Origin: Numida meleagris
Lineage: Eukaryota; Chordata; Aves; Galliformes; Numididae
DNA: 64,000 bases
Assembly: GCF_002078875.1 (NCBI RefSeq)
Contig: NC_034415.1
Coordinates: 26,877,083 to 26,941,082, forward strand
Direction of reading: 5' to 3'
The notes below the pieces were generated by a model. It did not search any database and was not told the origin of the DNA. It was given only the letters and a program-made list of their open reading frames with translations. Of the stretch, positions 21,786 through 36,052 are shown in pieces; position 1 is the stretch's first letter, and every line of letters begins with the position of its first letter. The position numbers were made by a program, and so were the translations under genes.

Positions 21786-24208
21786 CAACTGAATAGCTTT
21801 CTAGCAGTGCAGAGGAGAGAGAAAGAGGAAGAATACAAGAAAATAGGAAAATTAGGATGGCCACGAACAGTGTTTTGGTCTCAGAACACTTTGCATTGCA
21901 CATGGCAGTCAAACCAAAAGCCTGAATCATTCTATTTATTTCGGTGTGTAAATCCATTGTGAAAAGATGCATCATTTCCAAGAGCGTGCAGCAAACTGGC
22001 AGGGCAGATTGTCACGAGGATTTCCTGGAGGCAGGGATGAACAACAGGAGCTGGATGACTCCCGAGCATGATGGGTAGACAGGGAGGCTCAATAATTCAG
22101 TGCCTAGGTTGGAAAACACTGCCAGAAGTCACGAAGCTAAATGCTTGAGTACCCCTTCAATTGGCCAGAAAGCAGATTTTAGGGGAGAAAGAGGCACGTC
22201 TGTGCATTGAGCAGCTTGTGCAGTGGTGGCTTGTGGGGCCGAGAGTGAAGATCCCCAGGTGCCAAGAGGGGGGACGAAGATCTACGGGAGCCTCAGTCTC
22301 ATTATTTTTATGTTCAGCTGCCTAATTACTACGTGTCAGCTGTCTGTTGGAAGGAACGATGTACCACGGCCTCTCATTTGGGAATTTGTAGTGATTAATG
22401 GGCCTAGAGGGAATGACTAACGAGAAAATGTTCGAATTAGTAAATATGCATCACTGTGAGGTGAGTAAACGGGGGAACGTGACAAACGAGCTCGAGTATG
22501 TGAAGGATGCAAGCACGAAGGGCTGGCCCTCAGGAGGCCCTGGGGACTCACCCAGAGGAAGAGGAGGGTGGCAGCAGCAGAGGTGTGATCCCCAGGAACA
22601 TCATGGATTGGTAACAAACAGAGCCAGAAATGTCTTCCAGAGCCTTTCAGCCAGTGCTGGGCAGAGCTGGGGGGAACAAATTCACTCCAGCACCGCAGCA
22701 GGACCGCAGCCCTGCTTCCCTGTTGTCTCCTATGGAGCACGGCACCAGTGGTGATCCCACGTTGGCCTCAGCTCCATCCTACATCAGGACCTCATATGTA
22801 TTTAGGTACTGCCAGATCTAAATTACTGTGATGGTTTCATTCATCCATTTCACGTGCAGAAATTGCTTTCTGTTTGGCCGTTACAAAGAATCCTCCTAAT
22901 TACCAGCTTTGCTGTGCACTGATTCAACACCTGTGCTAAGGAACACCTGCAGGTTTGGTCTTACAGGAAAGAACAACTGGAAGCAGCATCACAGAAGGGA
23001 CTGGATTTGGGGCTACTCTCTGCTCTATTGCCATGCAAGAGATAGGTATAATTTGTAAGAATTACAGCTGACAGGTGTTTCTGAACGGCTGGTAGTGAGA
23101 AAGTTGAAAACTTGGAGTTTCTGGGAAATTTAATGAGTAAAACTCATTAAAACCAGTAAAATCTTTCAAAGGTACGGGAGGTAAGGAAGGAAAACAGCTC
23201 TCTTCTGTTCTTGGTTTAAAATCTCATTGAGGTCATCTGGCAGTCACTGGACTGCTGCATCGGTCCATCGCCAGCATCAGCTGTGAGATGTTCTCTGAGC
23301 AGCCTGCTGTGATCCTTTGTGTCAGCGTTGCTGCCTTCATAAGAATAAACTATAATCCCAGATTCAAATATTCTTCAGCGTAGGGTCAGAGAAATTGGAA
23401 TCACATCTGCCACAGAATGCTGAAATGTGGTCTCATTTGCACTTGTCCGATCGAGCCCCCCACTCCACACGGCTTTCCCATTTCGTTTCAATCACAGCAA
23501 CATTATTCAAATCTCACCCAATTGAAAGATGCAGCTGTTTCTATTTTTGGTGCACCCCAGTTAGAGAGTAGGAAACAAGCAACAATCCTGCCTTGTGTTT
23601 GGTGATCAGCAACATTGTGTCTGCAAGATGGTTTTCATTCATTGGGAACTGATGTCAGGGGAGCAATAGTTTAGATGCCTCTGTCCTTTAAACACCACAG
23701 CACAGAACAGCTGTGATGTGTGTTCGCTCTAGGACAGATGTTTCAGAAAGCTGGGGCAAATTTTCAGGGGGCTCAGAGCTGGATCACATATAAGCCTTGA
23801 GTTATGGAAGGGGTAATTTTCCTTTTCCAGCATGCCTGAAAGCAAAAAGAAAAAAAAATATTTATAGAAAAAAACCACAAATCAATCAGCTGACTTACTG
23901 GATGAAATACTAAATAATCTAAATAACTCTTGACTTGGTTTGGGTGTGATGTCTAAATTCTACAAGGAAGTGAGATGAGCAAGGAAGTGAGATAATGTCT
24001 TTATGGTACATTAAGTTTTGGTCTGTGTATTAACACACCTCGGTTGGCTCTGGGTTTGTGTGGAGGGCTACAAAGCCAGGTGAAAATCGAGGTGGTTTTA
24101 AGGAGCACCAAATGCACAAACACAGAGAACAATAAACAAACGATCCACGTCACAACAAGACCCCAGATAGCTGGAATCTTATCTCTGAAACACCAGTATT
24201 GCCACGGA
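21786..24208. other. Intergenic with a possible conserved noncoding block
   Basis: No coding exon was recognised. The part at about 22290-22500 is A/T-rich with homeodomain-like TAAT cores (CCTAATTACTACG, GTGATTAATGG) and isolated CpGs, an appearance typical of a conserved noncoding element. Confidence 0.35.
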
Positions 24209-24400
24209 TTCATAGAATCATAAAAAAGACCATAGCATCATGGAAGAGACCTCTAAGACCACTAAGTCCAACCGCAACATGTCCCCACTGACCACTTCCC
24301 TCAGTGCCACATCCCCACAGCTCTTGAACACCTCCAGGGACCGTGACTCCACCAGCAACTTGGACAGCCCATCCCAGTGCCTGATCACTCTTTCTATTCA
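24209..24400 (-). mobile_element. CR1 LINE 3' fragment
   Basis: It begins TTCATAGAATCATA (the reverse of the CR1 3' repeat) and continues GTCCCCACTGACCACTTCCC and GCCACATCCCCACAGC. The same wording recurs at 63702-63885, so both belong to one CR1 subfamily. Confidence 0.85.
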
Positions 24401-27400
24401 CATCCCAGCGCACGTCAATGCAGGAAAGCTTTATAGTTTGCATTACACACAGGAGAACGTGGCATGTGGAGCTGAAGTTACGTGTCCACGTCGTGCAGTC
24501 CAGCCAGCGTGGAGCTGGGAGGACAACCTGTATCTGTTGACTTTCAGGACTGACCCCTTTACCAACGGGCACCAACTGACTGACACCGGACTGAAACGAT
24601 GAAAAATAAAACGTTTAGTTAATACAGAATATGTGCTCTAATTACAATTGATCCCTACTAAAATATTTCAGTTTTACCATAACGGCTTTATTTCGAGGCT
24701 GTTCAAACAGAGGAAAAAGACTTCTGTTTTTCCACAGAAAAATTTGATGTTTTTGAATGTACTTTTTTTTTTTTTTTCCTCTTGGAAATTGACAGGATGG
24801 AAAATCCACAGCTATCTCTACTTATAACACATCATGGTTAGGTGTGTGCGCATAGCACTTAACACAGCATAAAACATAACATAGCACATAACACATCCAG
24901 GTGGGTGTGCATATGGCATGGGCGCAAAAAGTAAGTTTTAGAGACAAAGTTTGAGGACACAGAAACTATTGGAAAGGAGGGTTAAATAACATTCAGATCA
25001 GATGTTGGAAAGAAAGTTGTATTTTCTTGCTCTCAGGGAAAGTTGAGATACAAACACCAGTTTGACACTGAAAACATCTGGAGGTCCTTCACTTATTATC
25101 GGGCACACTGAGACCTGGTGCAAGAAATAATGTCACTTCTTCAACATTGCTGGGAGCGTGAAGATTTCAATAATAACAGCAGCAACAGCAGAGTTCCCCA
25201 TATGCTGGGTTGTTTACTTTCGAGGCAAATTGTTGACTGATTTTCATTTTGACCCATGTAAGTTGAGGCATTCCTCCACCCTTTTATTCAGTAAGATCTT
25301 CTAATATTCCAAGTTACTCATGTTTTTCGGAAGGGATCTCTTTCTAGATACCATGTCCTGCTGGAACAACTGCTCCTGGCCTGGCTTCACAACAGGCTGG
25401 CAGCAGATTGGCCTTTCAACAGTAAAATGCCTTGGGCAGGGACAGAAAGAGGTGATCACCTCTGTTCCTGAATGGACCTAAATAGTACCTGAGCCTGGGG
25501 AAGGAAATTCTTTTTAACAGATTACCTATAAAAAATATATTATTTACTAAACACTCCAGCAATATCATAGTTAATGCAGACATTTCTGGTGGGGAATTGC
25601 CCAGAGTGGGTAGGCTATTGGCCTGGGCACTGCTGCCCATATCGACCTGCTCACACCACACCTGGGTGCAATCTCCAGCAGCCCAGCTGCTGTTTCCAGT
25701 GCAATCAAAGCTGATGCAGCAGTTGACTTCTAAGATCTCTGAGAGGGAGATCTCAGCTGTGGTTACCAGCTGGGCCCCGCAAGTGTCATTTTCCAAAAAA
25801 AACCATCTGCCGCACTGAGGCTCCAGTAGCCAAGAATCTGCTACTTACTGCCACAGAACTGCTCCAGATTTTCACAGGGGTAACCACTAGAATTTACATT
25901 TTGGGAGGGACAGAGAAGGTGGATTTTAGAAACTGTTACTTTCAGTGTTGAAAGGAATTTTTCATTTTCCTTCACTGGTCCAACACTGCCTTTTTCTCTC
26001 CTGCTCTCTCATTGTGCTATATCATTTTCAGATAGATGCCCTTAGCTTCCCAGAACTATTGGCCATCTCATAGCTTTTCTCTTTTTCAGCATTTTGTTTT
26101 GTGTCTCTGACTGCCGTGTTTGCCTCCAGCCTGGCTTCCTTTTTCTCAGATTCAGGCTTAAAGGCAGAGACAAGCCAGATGAGATTCACATCTCCCTGGA
26201 TGTTGTATGTCTCTGGGGTTGATGTCTACACTAGAGCTACCGGTCTAGATTCCCTTTGGCATCAGTGGAGAGAAATAAGTGGCCAAAGCATGATTTATCT
26301 AACTTATCTGAGGGATCTGGACTTAGTGGGATGCAGTTCCTGCATTGCAAGCATCTATTTCCCTCAATTAGAGAGCAACAGAGAAGTCAACATCAGGAGA
26401 GAAGAATCCTGTGTCATGGAGAGCAGTTCTTTAAATGCTGCTGATCTGCCTTTCCTTTGGGAGGATCCTGTGCCTTCACGGTTGCCTTTCTACACCCACC
26501 GGGTCAAATGATCTCCAGGCACCCTCTCCCCTAGGAGGCACCACCAAGGACGTGGAAGCTGGCAAGGCCTGGTAATCTACTTATGGTTGTTTCCAGGATG
26601 TTGGCTTGAGTTTTCTCCATAAAAAACCTGAACAACCATCAACAATGCTATTTGGAGAGCGTGGTAATTTGTGCATGGGGATGTAAGCTGCAGAATGAGG
26701 GTTTGTTTGTAGAAATGGAGATTGATCATGATGGATGAAGGGCATTTCTAGCTCAGGAGGCAGCTGGTTTCCCCATGGCCAGATGGCCACAGGGTCCAGG
26801 CCAAACTTCTCGCCTTGACCATGCTCCAGCACGATGATTACAACTGACTGAACTCAGAGTTTGGCCACTGTATGAATACTAAACACTCCGAATGATTCCT
26901 AAAAACTGTTGTATGACCCAGCTTGACATTTCACTACCAGGCTTGGAAAAAGCTGAAGGGGAAACCAATAGCTTTAAAGTGAAGGTGGCAATAAGAAGCG
27001 CTCTCCTAGAACAAAACACAAAGTCACTAAAACTGGACCAGGATGGAGATACTGGAACACACCTAACATAAAATGAACTTTTAAAACCTACTAAATCTGA
27101 GCTCAAATCTGGACCCTGATTTTACAGATACACATTTTATAAACAAAAGCACTGGCTATAAGCTTCTCAAGAATTAATGGTTCTTCAGACTTGGCTTGGT
27201 CCTGAAGTACTGATGTTTGAGCCACCTCTGTTAATTACCCATAGAGACAGCATATGATTATCCAGTATTATATCCCAAGCTACCGCCTTGAAACACAGCT
27301 CGAGTTCACCTTCTGTTAAACCTCTCCAAAACAGATGTGTGAAAACCTGTTAGCAGCAGTAATCTTTTTCAGGTTACTTTAGAAAGACAGCTGAGCCTGG

Positions 27401-30344
27401 TGGCATCTCAGGAACTTGCTGCCAAGTAAATTTACAGCCCTTGCTTTGAGGAGGGGCAGGGAGAAGTAGGGGGGGCCAGATCTATTCAAAGAGGCAGAAC
27501 GGAGGTCTGGTACCTATCTGCTCTGCTTGTCTGGCATTAATCTGCGGGCAGGTGTCTGTTAAGGCTCCCAAAATCTATAGGTATCCTAGAGACAGCTGAG
27601 AAAGAACATGTGAGAAGGAAATCAGCTCTGAAAAGCAGTCCTGGATACATGGTACAGCCTGAGCACCCAAAAACAGGGCAACAGAAACCATTCAGTTTCT
27701 TGGGAAAAGGAAGACCTTGGGCCTGTGAATACTATCAGTTTTACAACCCAAAACAGAAGGATGAATCACGTTAGCATAGAAAACTAGGAGAGAATAGGAA
27801 GAGAAATAAAAATACAGGCCGGTTTACTTGTCTATGAGGTTGACAGAAGTATGTAAAACCTCTCAGGACCAAGTCATCCCACCAACCAGTGCCAGCAGAA
27901 CCAAGTGGCTCCATGATGCTGCAGTGACATGGCCAGGGCTCAGCCAGAGGGAGGCTCTTCCCCAGTGCATCTGCACTTCGTTAGGATTTTGTAGACTGCT
28001 AAATGAGCACCAGACTCCAGCGTGAACGCGCATTGTCTGAGCTCGGCTGATCACACCACGTGATAAAAAGGAGTGCTAAAAAAAATGCTGTTCTTCAGTA
28101 AACATTGGAAAAGGAGGCTGAAGATTAATTCAAACAGCTTGGATGGCTGAAACAGGAGAAATGAGCTGAGTATTTCCAAATATGGGCTACCTTTCTCCAG
28201 CATCAAGCCAGGAGAACCTTGAGGCATGTGAGCCAACCGAGCTGCAACTCCCTTGGTAACAAGGCCTTAATTAAAAGCTAAATTGCACATACATAAAAAA
28301 ACAGCACAGGGCTCACTTCAGCCATAGGGGTCATGAAATCACAGGCAATCATATGACAAACATTAAATCCAAAGTGGTCCAGGGAACAACTGCTCTGCAC
28401 ACACTCACTCAACACAAGCCACAAAAACACTTTGCAAAATGCCATAACGAGCTTAAGGCTTTTAGTACAAATAATTAAAGCCACAAATAGGAACACCAAA
28501 GGAAGAGTGAAAAAGGAACCACCAAGGACTCTGGTCTTCCGCAGCAGGAATTTGTGCAGTGAAAATGCCAAATTAATTCTAAGAGAGACATGATACCCAG
28601 TGCCCCAAGCACCCCAGTGCCTTGTTTCCCCACTTTGCTCCCCAAAAAATCTTGATAATATGAACTGGAGGAAAGAGCCATTCTCATTTCAAATCTGGCA
28701 CTCGTTTTACCCTCACGTATAATCAAAACATGCCAACGAGCACTTGAGATGTTTTTCTTTAATACCATTAAGAGCAATAACACACCATGTTCAACATCCC
28801 ATCTCCAGCTGCTTTAGAGAAAAGCAAAAAACCCCAGCTCAGACACCGAACTATGCACAGGAGTTGCGGGGAGAGGAATAATTAGCTAATTTATGTGTTT
28901 CCTGCATTCAGCCATGGGTTTTATTTCCAGGTGCAGAGCACCGACTTGCAGCCCCTGTCAGACAGTCCCAGTGTCACACTGCTTGCTGCCCCAAGTCCAG
29001 CAAAATGAGCATCTGATCTGGTGTGTGCCATGGCACTGAGGATGGATGCAGATGATCCCACCTTGCTACTGGATCCACGAGGTCAGTGTAATGATTTCTC
29101 GCTCAGAGTGCAGCAGACCCTAGGGTTTAGCTGCTGTAATTTGGGGGCAACACAGCTACCACCATGGACATCTGCTGAGGATTCTCTTCTTGGTTTCTGT
29201 GCTTTTTTTGACTTTCAAGATCAGCAGCTTGCTAGTACAGCAGTAAGAAAATCTATAGAAGTTACAACCTTCATACATGGTGAACCAGGTGTGTTGTCCC
29301 CACTGGCGTGTGCCGACATACAATAAAACATGACATCCCCATGTTGGCATCACTCACTCACAAATGGCATACGAAGAATGACTCTGGATTGCTGATTTTG
29401 AATCCAGAACACCCTTTAATAGACTTTCTTTGCCTTTGTATTTTGACTGGAAGCTTGTAAGACCTTTTCATTTGAAAGAGCTGCCAGCCCAAAGCTTGGC
29501 ATGGTGCTTGAAGGTGGCAGCACCGCCAACTGCAGGCTCCTTGTAGGAGAAGTCTCTGTTTTGGGTTAGGACACCTCCAGATCCTTTGCCCATAGAAAGG
29601 ACAGCCTTTGCCATTAACTTATTGCATCTCCCAGGTGTGACATGGGGTAGCAATCTTCTAACATACCCCTGGGGATGGGAGAAAGAAGAGTCTCATTAGA
29701 ACAAGTGTTGTCAAGCAACTCCAGAGACAATTTCTATGTGCAGGAGGGAACACAGCAGGATTAAACACACAAGAGAAAGAAAAAGAATCTTTTGCCAAAA
29801 ATTCCTGAGCCTCACTCAGTGGAGGCCCGAGCCTTGCTGCAAGAAGGAAACGAGCATGTGGCCATACTACTGAAATAAACAGTGTACTTTCCAATCGACC
29901 ACAGAACAATACAATTAAACACAGCCACTGGCAGCAGAAACACACTTGAGACAGCGTTTCCCTAACCTCCCTTCTTCTCCCACCACTGCCTGCATGCCTA
30001 CTGGAGCTGGTGCATTCACACAGCTGTCTGCGGAGAAGCTGTAGCTATGAGTGTTGTTCTCCATTTCTTGACGCCCAGGGAAGCTTTGCCGGTGGGCACT
30101 GCCAAGCGCTGGGCTCCAGAGGAGCTCTCCCACCCCACGCACCCGACATGAGATTGCAGCCAGCTCTTTCCCATGTGCTGGGTGCTCGCACACCTCCGCC
30201 CGGAGCTGCTGCAGATGGGGATGCTGCAAAACGCTGCCTGCCCAAAAAGATGCTTCGCTGGCAGCAGCATCTCATGCTGGACCCTCATTCTGTTAGCAGT
30301 AGGGGTTGTCACAACACATGCCTTCGACTACAGGGAAGGAGAGG
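24401..30344. other. Intergenic, no gene recognised
   Basis: Nearly 6 kb of noncoding sequence with a T run at 24763-24778 and a degenerate CATAACA/CACATAACA mini-repeat near 24857-24900. Many short open frames occur, none with a recognisable domain, splice-site context or family similarity. Confidence 0.4.
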
Positions 30345-30420
30345 ACATAGTGGGCATGGTGGTGATGGGATTGGACTTGATCTTAGAGGTCTTTTCCAGC
30401 CTCAAAGATTCTATGACATT
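30345..30420 (+). mobile_element. CR1 LINE 3' end fragment
   Basis: GATTGGACTTGATCTTAGAG, GTCTTTTCCAGCCTCAAAG and ATTCTATGACATTCTC are the characteristic CR1 3' end in plus orientation. Confidence 0.8.
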
Positions 30421-33400
30421 CTCGTTTCCCTTCCAGGTGAAAAAATGATGTTACCCTATGGGTGTGGGCTAGTCCTGCTGCAGATAGCTGGGAACGAGCA
30501 GAAGGAAAGGTGACTGCAGGAGGAGCAGGTTACTCTCCCACAGCTGAGATGCAGAATTAAAAGTGTCCTTACTCAGGGTATCCTTAAACAAACCCATGAG
30601 AGAAGCCAAACCGCCCCAAACTTTCCCCTTCAGCCTGTAATTTTCAGACAACAAACCAATCCTTTCACTTCTTCCAAAGGAGTGAAGAGAAAGGCAGAGA
30701 ACTGGAAAAACCCTTTATAGAAATATCAGCTGTTCCTCCTCATTCCCACCCCCAGTTCTGTTTTTTGACAAGTTGAAGTGAGGCCATAACTTATTCTGCT
30801 TTGTTCGACAGGGCTAATCACACGTGACTCTAATCACTCATGATGTTTTATTGATTTTAAGCACATTTAATCAGAAATTGGCTCTGAGTTAGATTCCTGC
30901 TAATTACTGAGAAGCAGCATTTTGAATGACTTCACAATTGGACTGCAGATTAGAATGGACAATATGTACTAAAATAATGATTCATGCATTCAGCTCCCTG
31001 GATTTATTTTGTTTATATTGGATTTTTTAATCTTTAAAGACATAATTCTGCGTATGGGCAAGCAGCATTTAAAACCCTTCACAAAATGGGTTTAATTTAA
31101 CAGGCTAGGCCTCAGCCAGGGGCGGGATGTGTGGGGAACAGTTTATCCCCTGCAAACGTAATTCTTCTCTGGAGGTCACTGGAGAGGCCTTGCCCTCGAT
31201 CTCACCACACATGGGTGGTCGTGGCTGCGGCGTGGGGCCCCTTTGGCATTCCCACCCCACTGAATTCAGCCTCCAACACCCAAATCACGCTTCTTCAACA
31301 AATCTTTCAACAACAGAGGGTCAAAGAGTTGATATTCCCAGAAAAGTTTCTCAGCATAAAACATGCTTTCTCACTGCATATCCTGGTCATACCCTGGTAA
31401 GCGATTCATGGTTTTAGTAGTCACAGGCGTCTCATCCCATCGGTGCCTAGTCTGGAGATCCATGGCATAGAGACTTCAAAGGGAAATTTTCCACGCTCTG
31501 AAACAGCTGTGGCCAAGCATGGGCAGTTTCCCACTATGCAAAGCTTCCACTGCACCTCGGGGAACACCGATCCACAGAGACACAGCAGAGCTGAAGGCCA
31601 GCAAGCAGCCAGGGCAGAGACTACCAGCAATGCACACCGGTAAGAAACTTGCATTTTACATGAGAACAGAAAACTTTCAGTTTCCCTCTATGCTATTTCT
31701 TTTTGGCTTAAAGAAAAAAGAAGCCACACTGGGGAAGGCTCTCCAGCTGAAAAGGTTTCAGATGAAGTTTGCAAGTTTTCAGTTAAAAAGTCAAAATTTT
31801 CCAAGAAATTTTTTTTTTTTTTTTTCAAAACAGCACTACTAGGAATACTTGCTGCTATCTTGCCAGCCAATGGCTTTCACACAAAAACAAGCCCAAATTC
31901 AGAATGATGCGCAGAATACTCTGCAACAACCAGCATCTGAAAAGCAACAGCTCTGAAGTCTCCCTTTCTGCTCCCACTCCTTTCCACAGGTCTGCGACAT
32001 GACGGTTCAGTGGGTGGAACTTGCTCACGACTGGTGTGAAACCTCACTTTCACAGAAAGGTGGGAAATTCACCCTAGAATCACCACTGGCCTCCCAAGGA
32101 ACCAAGCCTATGGCTGTCAGAAATGATGGAGATATTTATTTAAGCACAGTTGCACTGCTTGGATATAATATAGCAAGATGCTCCCCTTTACAAAGGACCA
32201 AGTCACTGTGAATCCAGCAAATAATTCTTTGTGCTGTCCTAGCCCACAGCCGATCCCACTCCCTCTGTGCCACTCCATTATCACTGCAGAACAGCATTTA
32301 GAGCAGGATGTAGAGCAAAGGGAACTTGGTATAACTTCGTATGTTGTAGAAAGGAAACATCTCTTTGAGTTGAGCCCCTTTAATCTTTCTTTCTCACCTG
32401 CTTTCTTTCACTCACACTTTTGTTTCTTTTTCAGTTGTCTTTTGTTCTTTCTTTCCTTTGCATAAAAACACAGAGATCAAATACGTTCTGCAAAAGCAAT
32501 CTACCTGACCTGCATTCCCCGACATGCCACTGTCTGCATCAGCACCAAGGTCTGCAGGGGTGATGTGTGGGATGGAGGGGTCACGTTCTGCCCTGTCTGT
32601 CTGACTTCATGCCTCTCTCCCTTATATCCCTTCCAAATTGGCTTCAGGGTGTTTCACAAGTCTTCAGGAGGTGAAGACTTAGAAAGATGCAGAGTATTCT
32701 CACCAGTTTACCTTACATTGAAAGGAGCTGTACAACCTATGAAACTCACTGTTTCCAGCATTTTCGGGTGTAGGTGTTCACAGCCCTGAAACGTGTTGTT
32801 TCAGTAGTTTTCTGAATGGACACGAGTGGCAGGGAAAGAAATTTGCATTCTTCTCCTCACTGGTTGACTCCAACTTCAGAGTCTTCAGCAGAAAGTACAG
32901 GCTTGAAATTATTCTGAAGTTACAGCACCTACAAGACATTTACCAGATGGAAACCTGAAAAAAGATTGCTTCTCAGATGCATTGCTCATTTGTTCAGAGC
33001 AATTAGTAGAAGGGAAACCAAAAATAGACACTTTTCCTTTGATCCTCTCCAGTTGGATCCTGCGAGTGAAGACCCAGAGCACATCTCGATGTTCTGCACT
33101 CAGAAATACTCAGAAAGTGCTGCAGTCTTCCCTTGAAACCCCACCAGCATTTCATATCTCACCTACGAAACTGCATGTGGAGATAAGCCCCATCGAAGGA
33201 CATCGGTGTGCGTCAATGTGTCCCAACCCCTCACATTCTGCATTCTCCTGGGGAAGAGAAATCACAGCCAGGCTCACTTAGAAAACCTCACGTGTCTCAG
33301 TGATGTGCTGGTGCTGTTCTCAGCTGGTTATTTAATTATCTGTTAAAATACCACCCTGAAGTGAACAACGAATGTCCTTGCAGTCTCCTGAAGTCCATAG

Positions 33401-36008
33401 CAGCCCTCTCTTTGACACTGCTGGTGCTGGGATTAGCCCTTTATATATAGCCTAAGGCAAAGCATGAGGAAGAGGAGAGGTTTCTAGGAGAAATGGAGCA
33501 ATGGAATTTAGCAGGAGCTAAAGGAGGCAGGGGAGGAAGGAGGGATGGGTGCCGCTGCAAATCTTCAACACCACCAAAATGACCCAAGAGACAACACAGA
33601 CTCCAGCGTCTCTGCTAATTGCTCTGAAAAAGAGGTGATCCTCTTAGGGTATAAAGCTGGCTGAGCACAGGAAAGCACCCCAGCACCTCGGCTGAGCTAC
33701 TAACCATGTTTAGATGCCTGAAAGCTGGGACTCAATGCTGTACAACCCCTGTAGCAAAGCTTCAGCATGAAAATACAGCTCCAAACACAACTAGATGCAA
33801 ATATTTCCCCCACCCCATCAGCATGCACACTGGGGCTTGTCGGTGGATGGCAGTGCTGCCCGCTCTGGGCACAGCCATGCTTCCAGCTGTACATTTAACA
33901 AGCCTCCTTCTTTATGCTGAGCATTAGCAATGATATCCTGCACTAGAGATTAGGGCTAATGCTGTACATTATTTCCAGCAAGGGATTAATTAAATCTCAA
34001 CGTTTCTGAGAGGCGAACAGTATAAAGGAAGCCATTCATTTCAATGAAACCCAAGTTAGCAACAAGTTTCTCATTTCTTCCTAAAGTTACTCCATGATGG
34101 AATGACATATAATCTGCAAACTGCCTCTTGCAAATACCTTAAATGCATAACAACAATATACCCAGCAGGGACGGGCAGGGGGCTGCAGAGCAAACAGGGC
34201 CTATAAAAAGGGGGTAACTGCACTCAGAAAGCCCCAGAGCTGAGCAAAACCCCAGCTTTGCCAGGGCTCTTACCAGGCAATATGTCCCTGGTTTAGGCAG
34301 ATCCCCCAGTCACATCCAAACTTCTATGGAGAGACCTAGGAATCATGGAGGAACTGTTCCCCTCACCATGAAGCATTTCCATGTTTTCTCAGCTTTTTCC
34401 AGAGCAGCTCAAAGAGCTGATACTGCCCATAGTCACTCCATTCTCTTTCACAAGATCTGCTCTTTCTTGTCTGGGTTTCTTTAAACTCACTTTCTTAGCG
34501 TTTGCCTTCATTCTGCTTCTCGTCCTCAACGTCCTCATTGCGCCATCGAGGGCTTTGGAGACATGGAGTGTTTCCACAGCTCTGGCTTGTATTAAAAGAG
34601 TCCATTTCCCAGTTGAGTTTCAGTATTGACGCTCCTGTTGCCATGCTGAGGAATATTGGGGACACATACACAGCGTTGCACAAGGAGTTGCTCCCTTTGC
34701 AGCAGGAGAACAGGCTCAAGGACCACAGGCACGTGGTGGATAGGACAGGAGAACCATCACTGGAGCAGTAGGAGCTGGGATTTCCAACCTAGGGGCTGGC
34801 CAGATTTGAGGCTATCTCTCTTCTCACCCAGGTGTCAAAGGCTGGGTTAAATCCCGGGTGTGAGTAATGGGGATTTAACACACCTGCAGACAGGGGAAAC
34901 AAGCCAAAGCCTCTACAGGCTGCAGCAACGTGGCTGCTTTATGGGCTCCTTCTTGCTGATCCCACCTTGCAAACACATCCCCATGCTCACCAGGGGATGG
35001 ACACCTCTGGGTCGTGTTAAGCTGCATTTCACAGCACCATTTTTGACAGAATTCCATAAGCCATGGGTGCAAGAACCACAAGAGTAAACTTGCTTATAGG
35101 CTTCACAAAAACTGCCTTTTGTTCAGACAGGAAAGGTAGGATGGGTCGAAGTATGACCATTCCCAAAGCAGTGACACAGTAATAATGAAATACCCTGAAT
35201 CTGTAAACAAATATGAAAACGAATCTTTAATAATAATAGAAAGAAAGCTGGAAATATAAGGGCCTTGCAGGTGCAATAATAATTGGGATTGCCTGTACGC
35301 CTTGTGCCCAGCGGGTGCGATGTTTCTATCAGTGCCATTGCCCGGTGAAGCTGCAATAGCAGCAATTTTTGCAAAAAGCCACGAGATGGCGATGCAATAG
35401 AAATTTCCACGGAGAGGAAGAGCATGAGGGGTGAGGAGGAAGGCCTGTGCTCTGAGACTGCCAGGTAGTAAAAGGGCACTTGTGCAGCAGTGGGAGTTTT
35501 ACATTATATTCCTCCCTTTTTTTTTTCCGATTTTTTTTCTTTTTCTTTTAGTGTACGTACATTGGTTCATGCATTTATTGTGCATTTTTTCAAAGATCCA
35601 GGGCAAACTGCAGCCCTTTTGAGTTCGCTGCATAATGGTCATATAAAAAAAGCATCTTTCCCTTCTCCAGCAGAACACCCCAAGAGATGTGTCAGTCACT
35701 GATAGCTGCACCGAAAGAAATGTTGACGCAAGTGAAAAATTAATTAAGATTTTTAATTAAAATACAGAGAGGCGTGGAGAATGGAGAGCCAGGGATGGGG
35801 TCTCAAGGAGCAGCACGCGGGATGGGGGTTTGGGAGCAGCCCTTCCAGTTTGCCCTCTTTGTCCTCAAAAGCTGTCCTTACCTATCACAGGGCAACACGC
35901 ACGTCTCATCGAGACCCACAGCACTGCACAGGGGACTGCCAGCCCCAAATGTGGGGAGCGATGGCTGTGCAGAACCCAAATAATGCACATAATATGGATA
36001 CATACATA
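30421..36008. other. Intergenic with a possible conserved noncoding block
   Basis: No gene was recognised. Positions 30780-31085 form an A/T-rich block dense in TAAT and ATTA cores, a candidate regulatory element. TATA-like sequences (near 33436, 33650, 34022 and 34202) lie within 0.8 kb but have no supported transcript. A/T palindromic TTAATTAA-type sequence occurs near 35738-35760. Confidence 0.35.
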
Positions 36009-36052
36009 TGTTTCTTACGGGTCCCTTCCAACTCAAGATATTATGATTCCAT
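36009..36052 (+). mobile_element. CR1 LINE 3' terminal remnant
   Basis: Only the last part of a CR1 3' end remains: GGGTCCCTTCCAACTCAAG followed by ATTATGATTCCATG in plus orientation. Confidence 0.65.

Noticed and set aside
20962..21981. Long minus-strand open frames (339, 264 and 214 codons) rich in Phe, Ser and Leu, with Lys/Arg/Glu-rich frames opposite
   Set aside because: They translate the purine-only tract; the composition is that of the repeat and no domain or splice context exists.
33706..33927. A 73-codon frame about 55 nt downstream of a TATA-like box
   Set aside because: The arrangement looks gene-like, but the protein is featureless, rich in Cys and Ala, with no poly(A) or conservation support.
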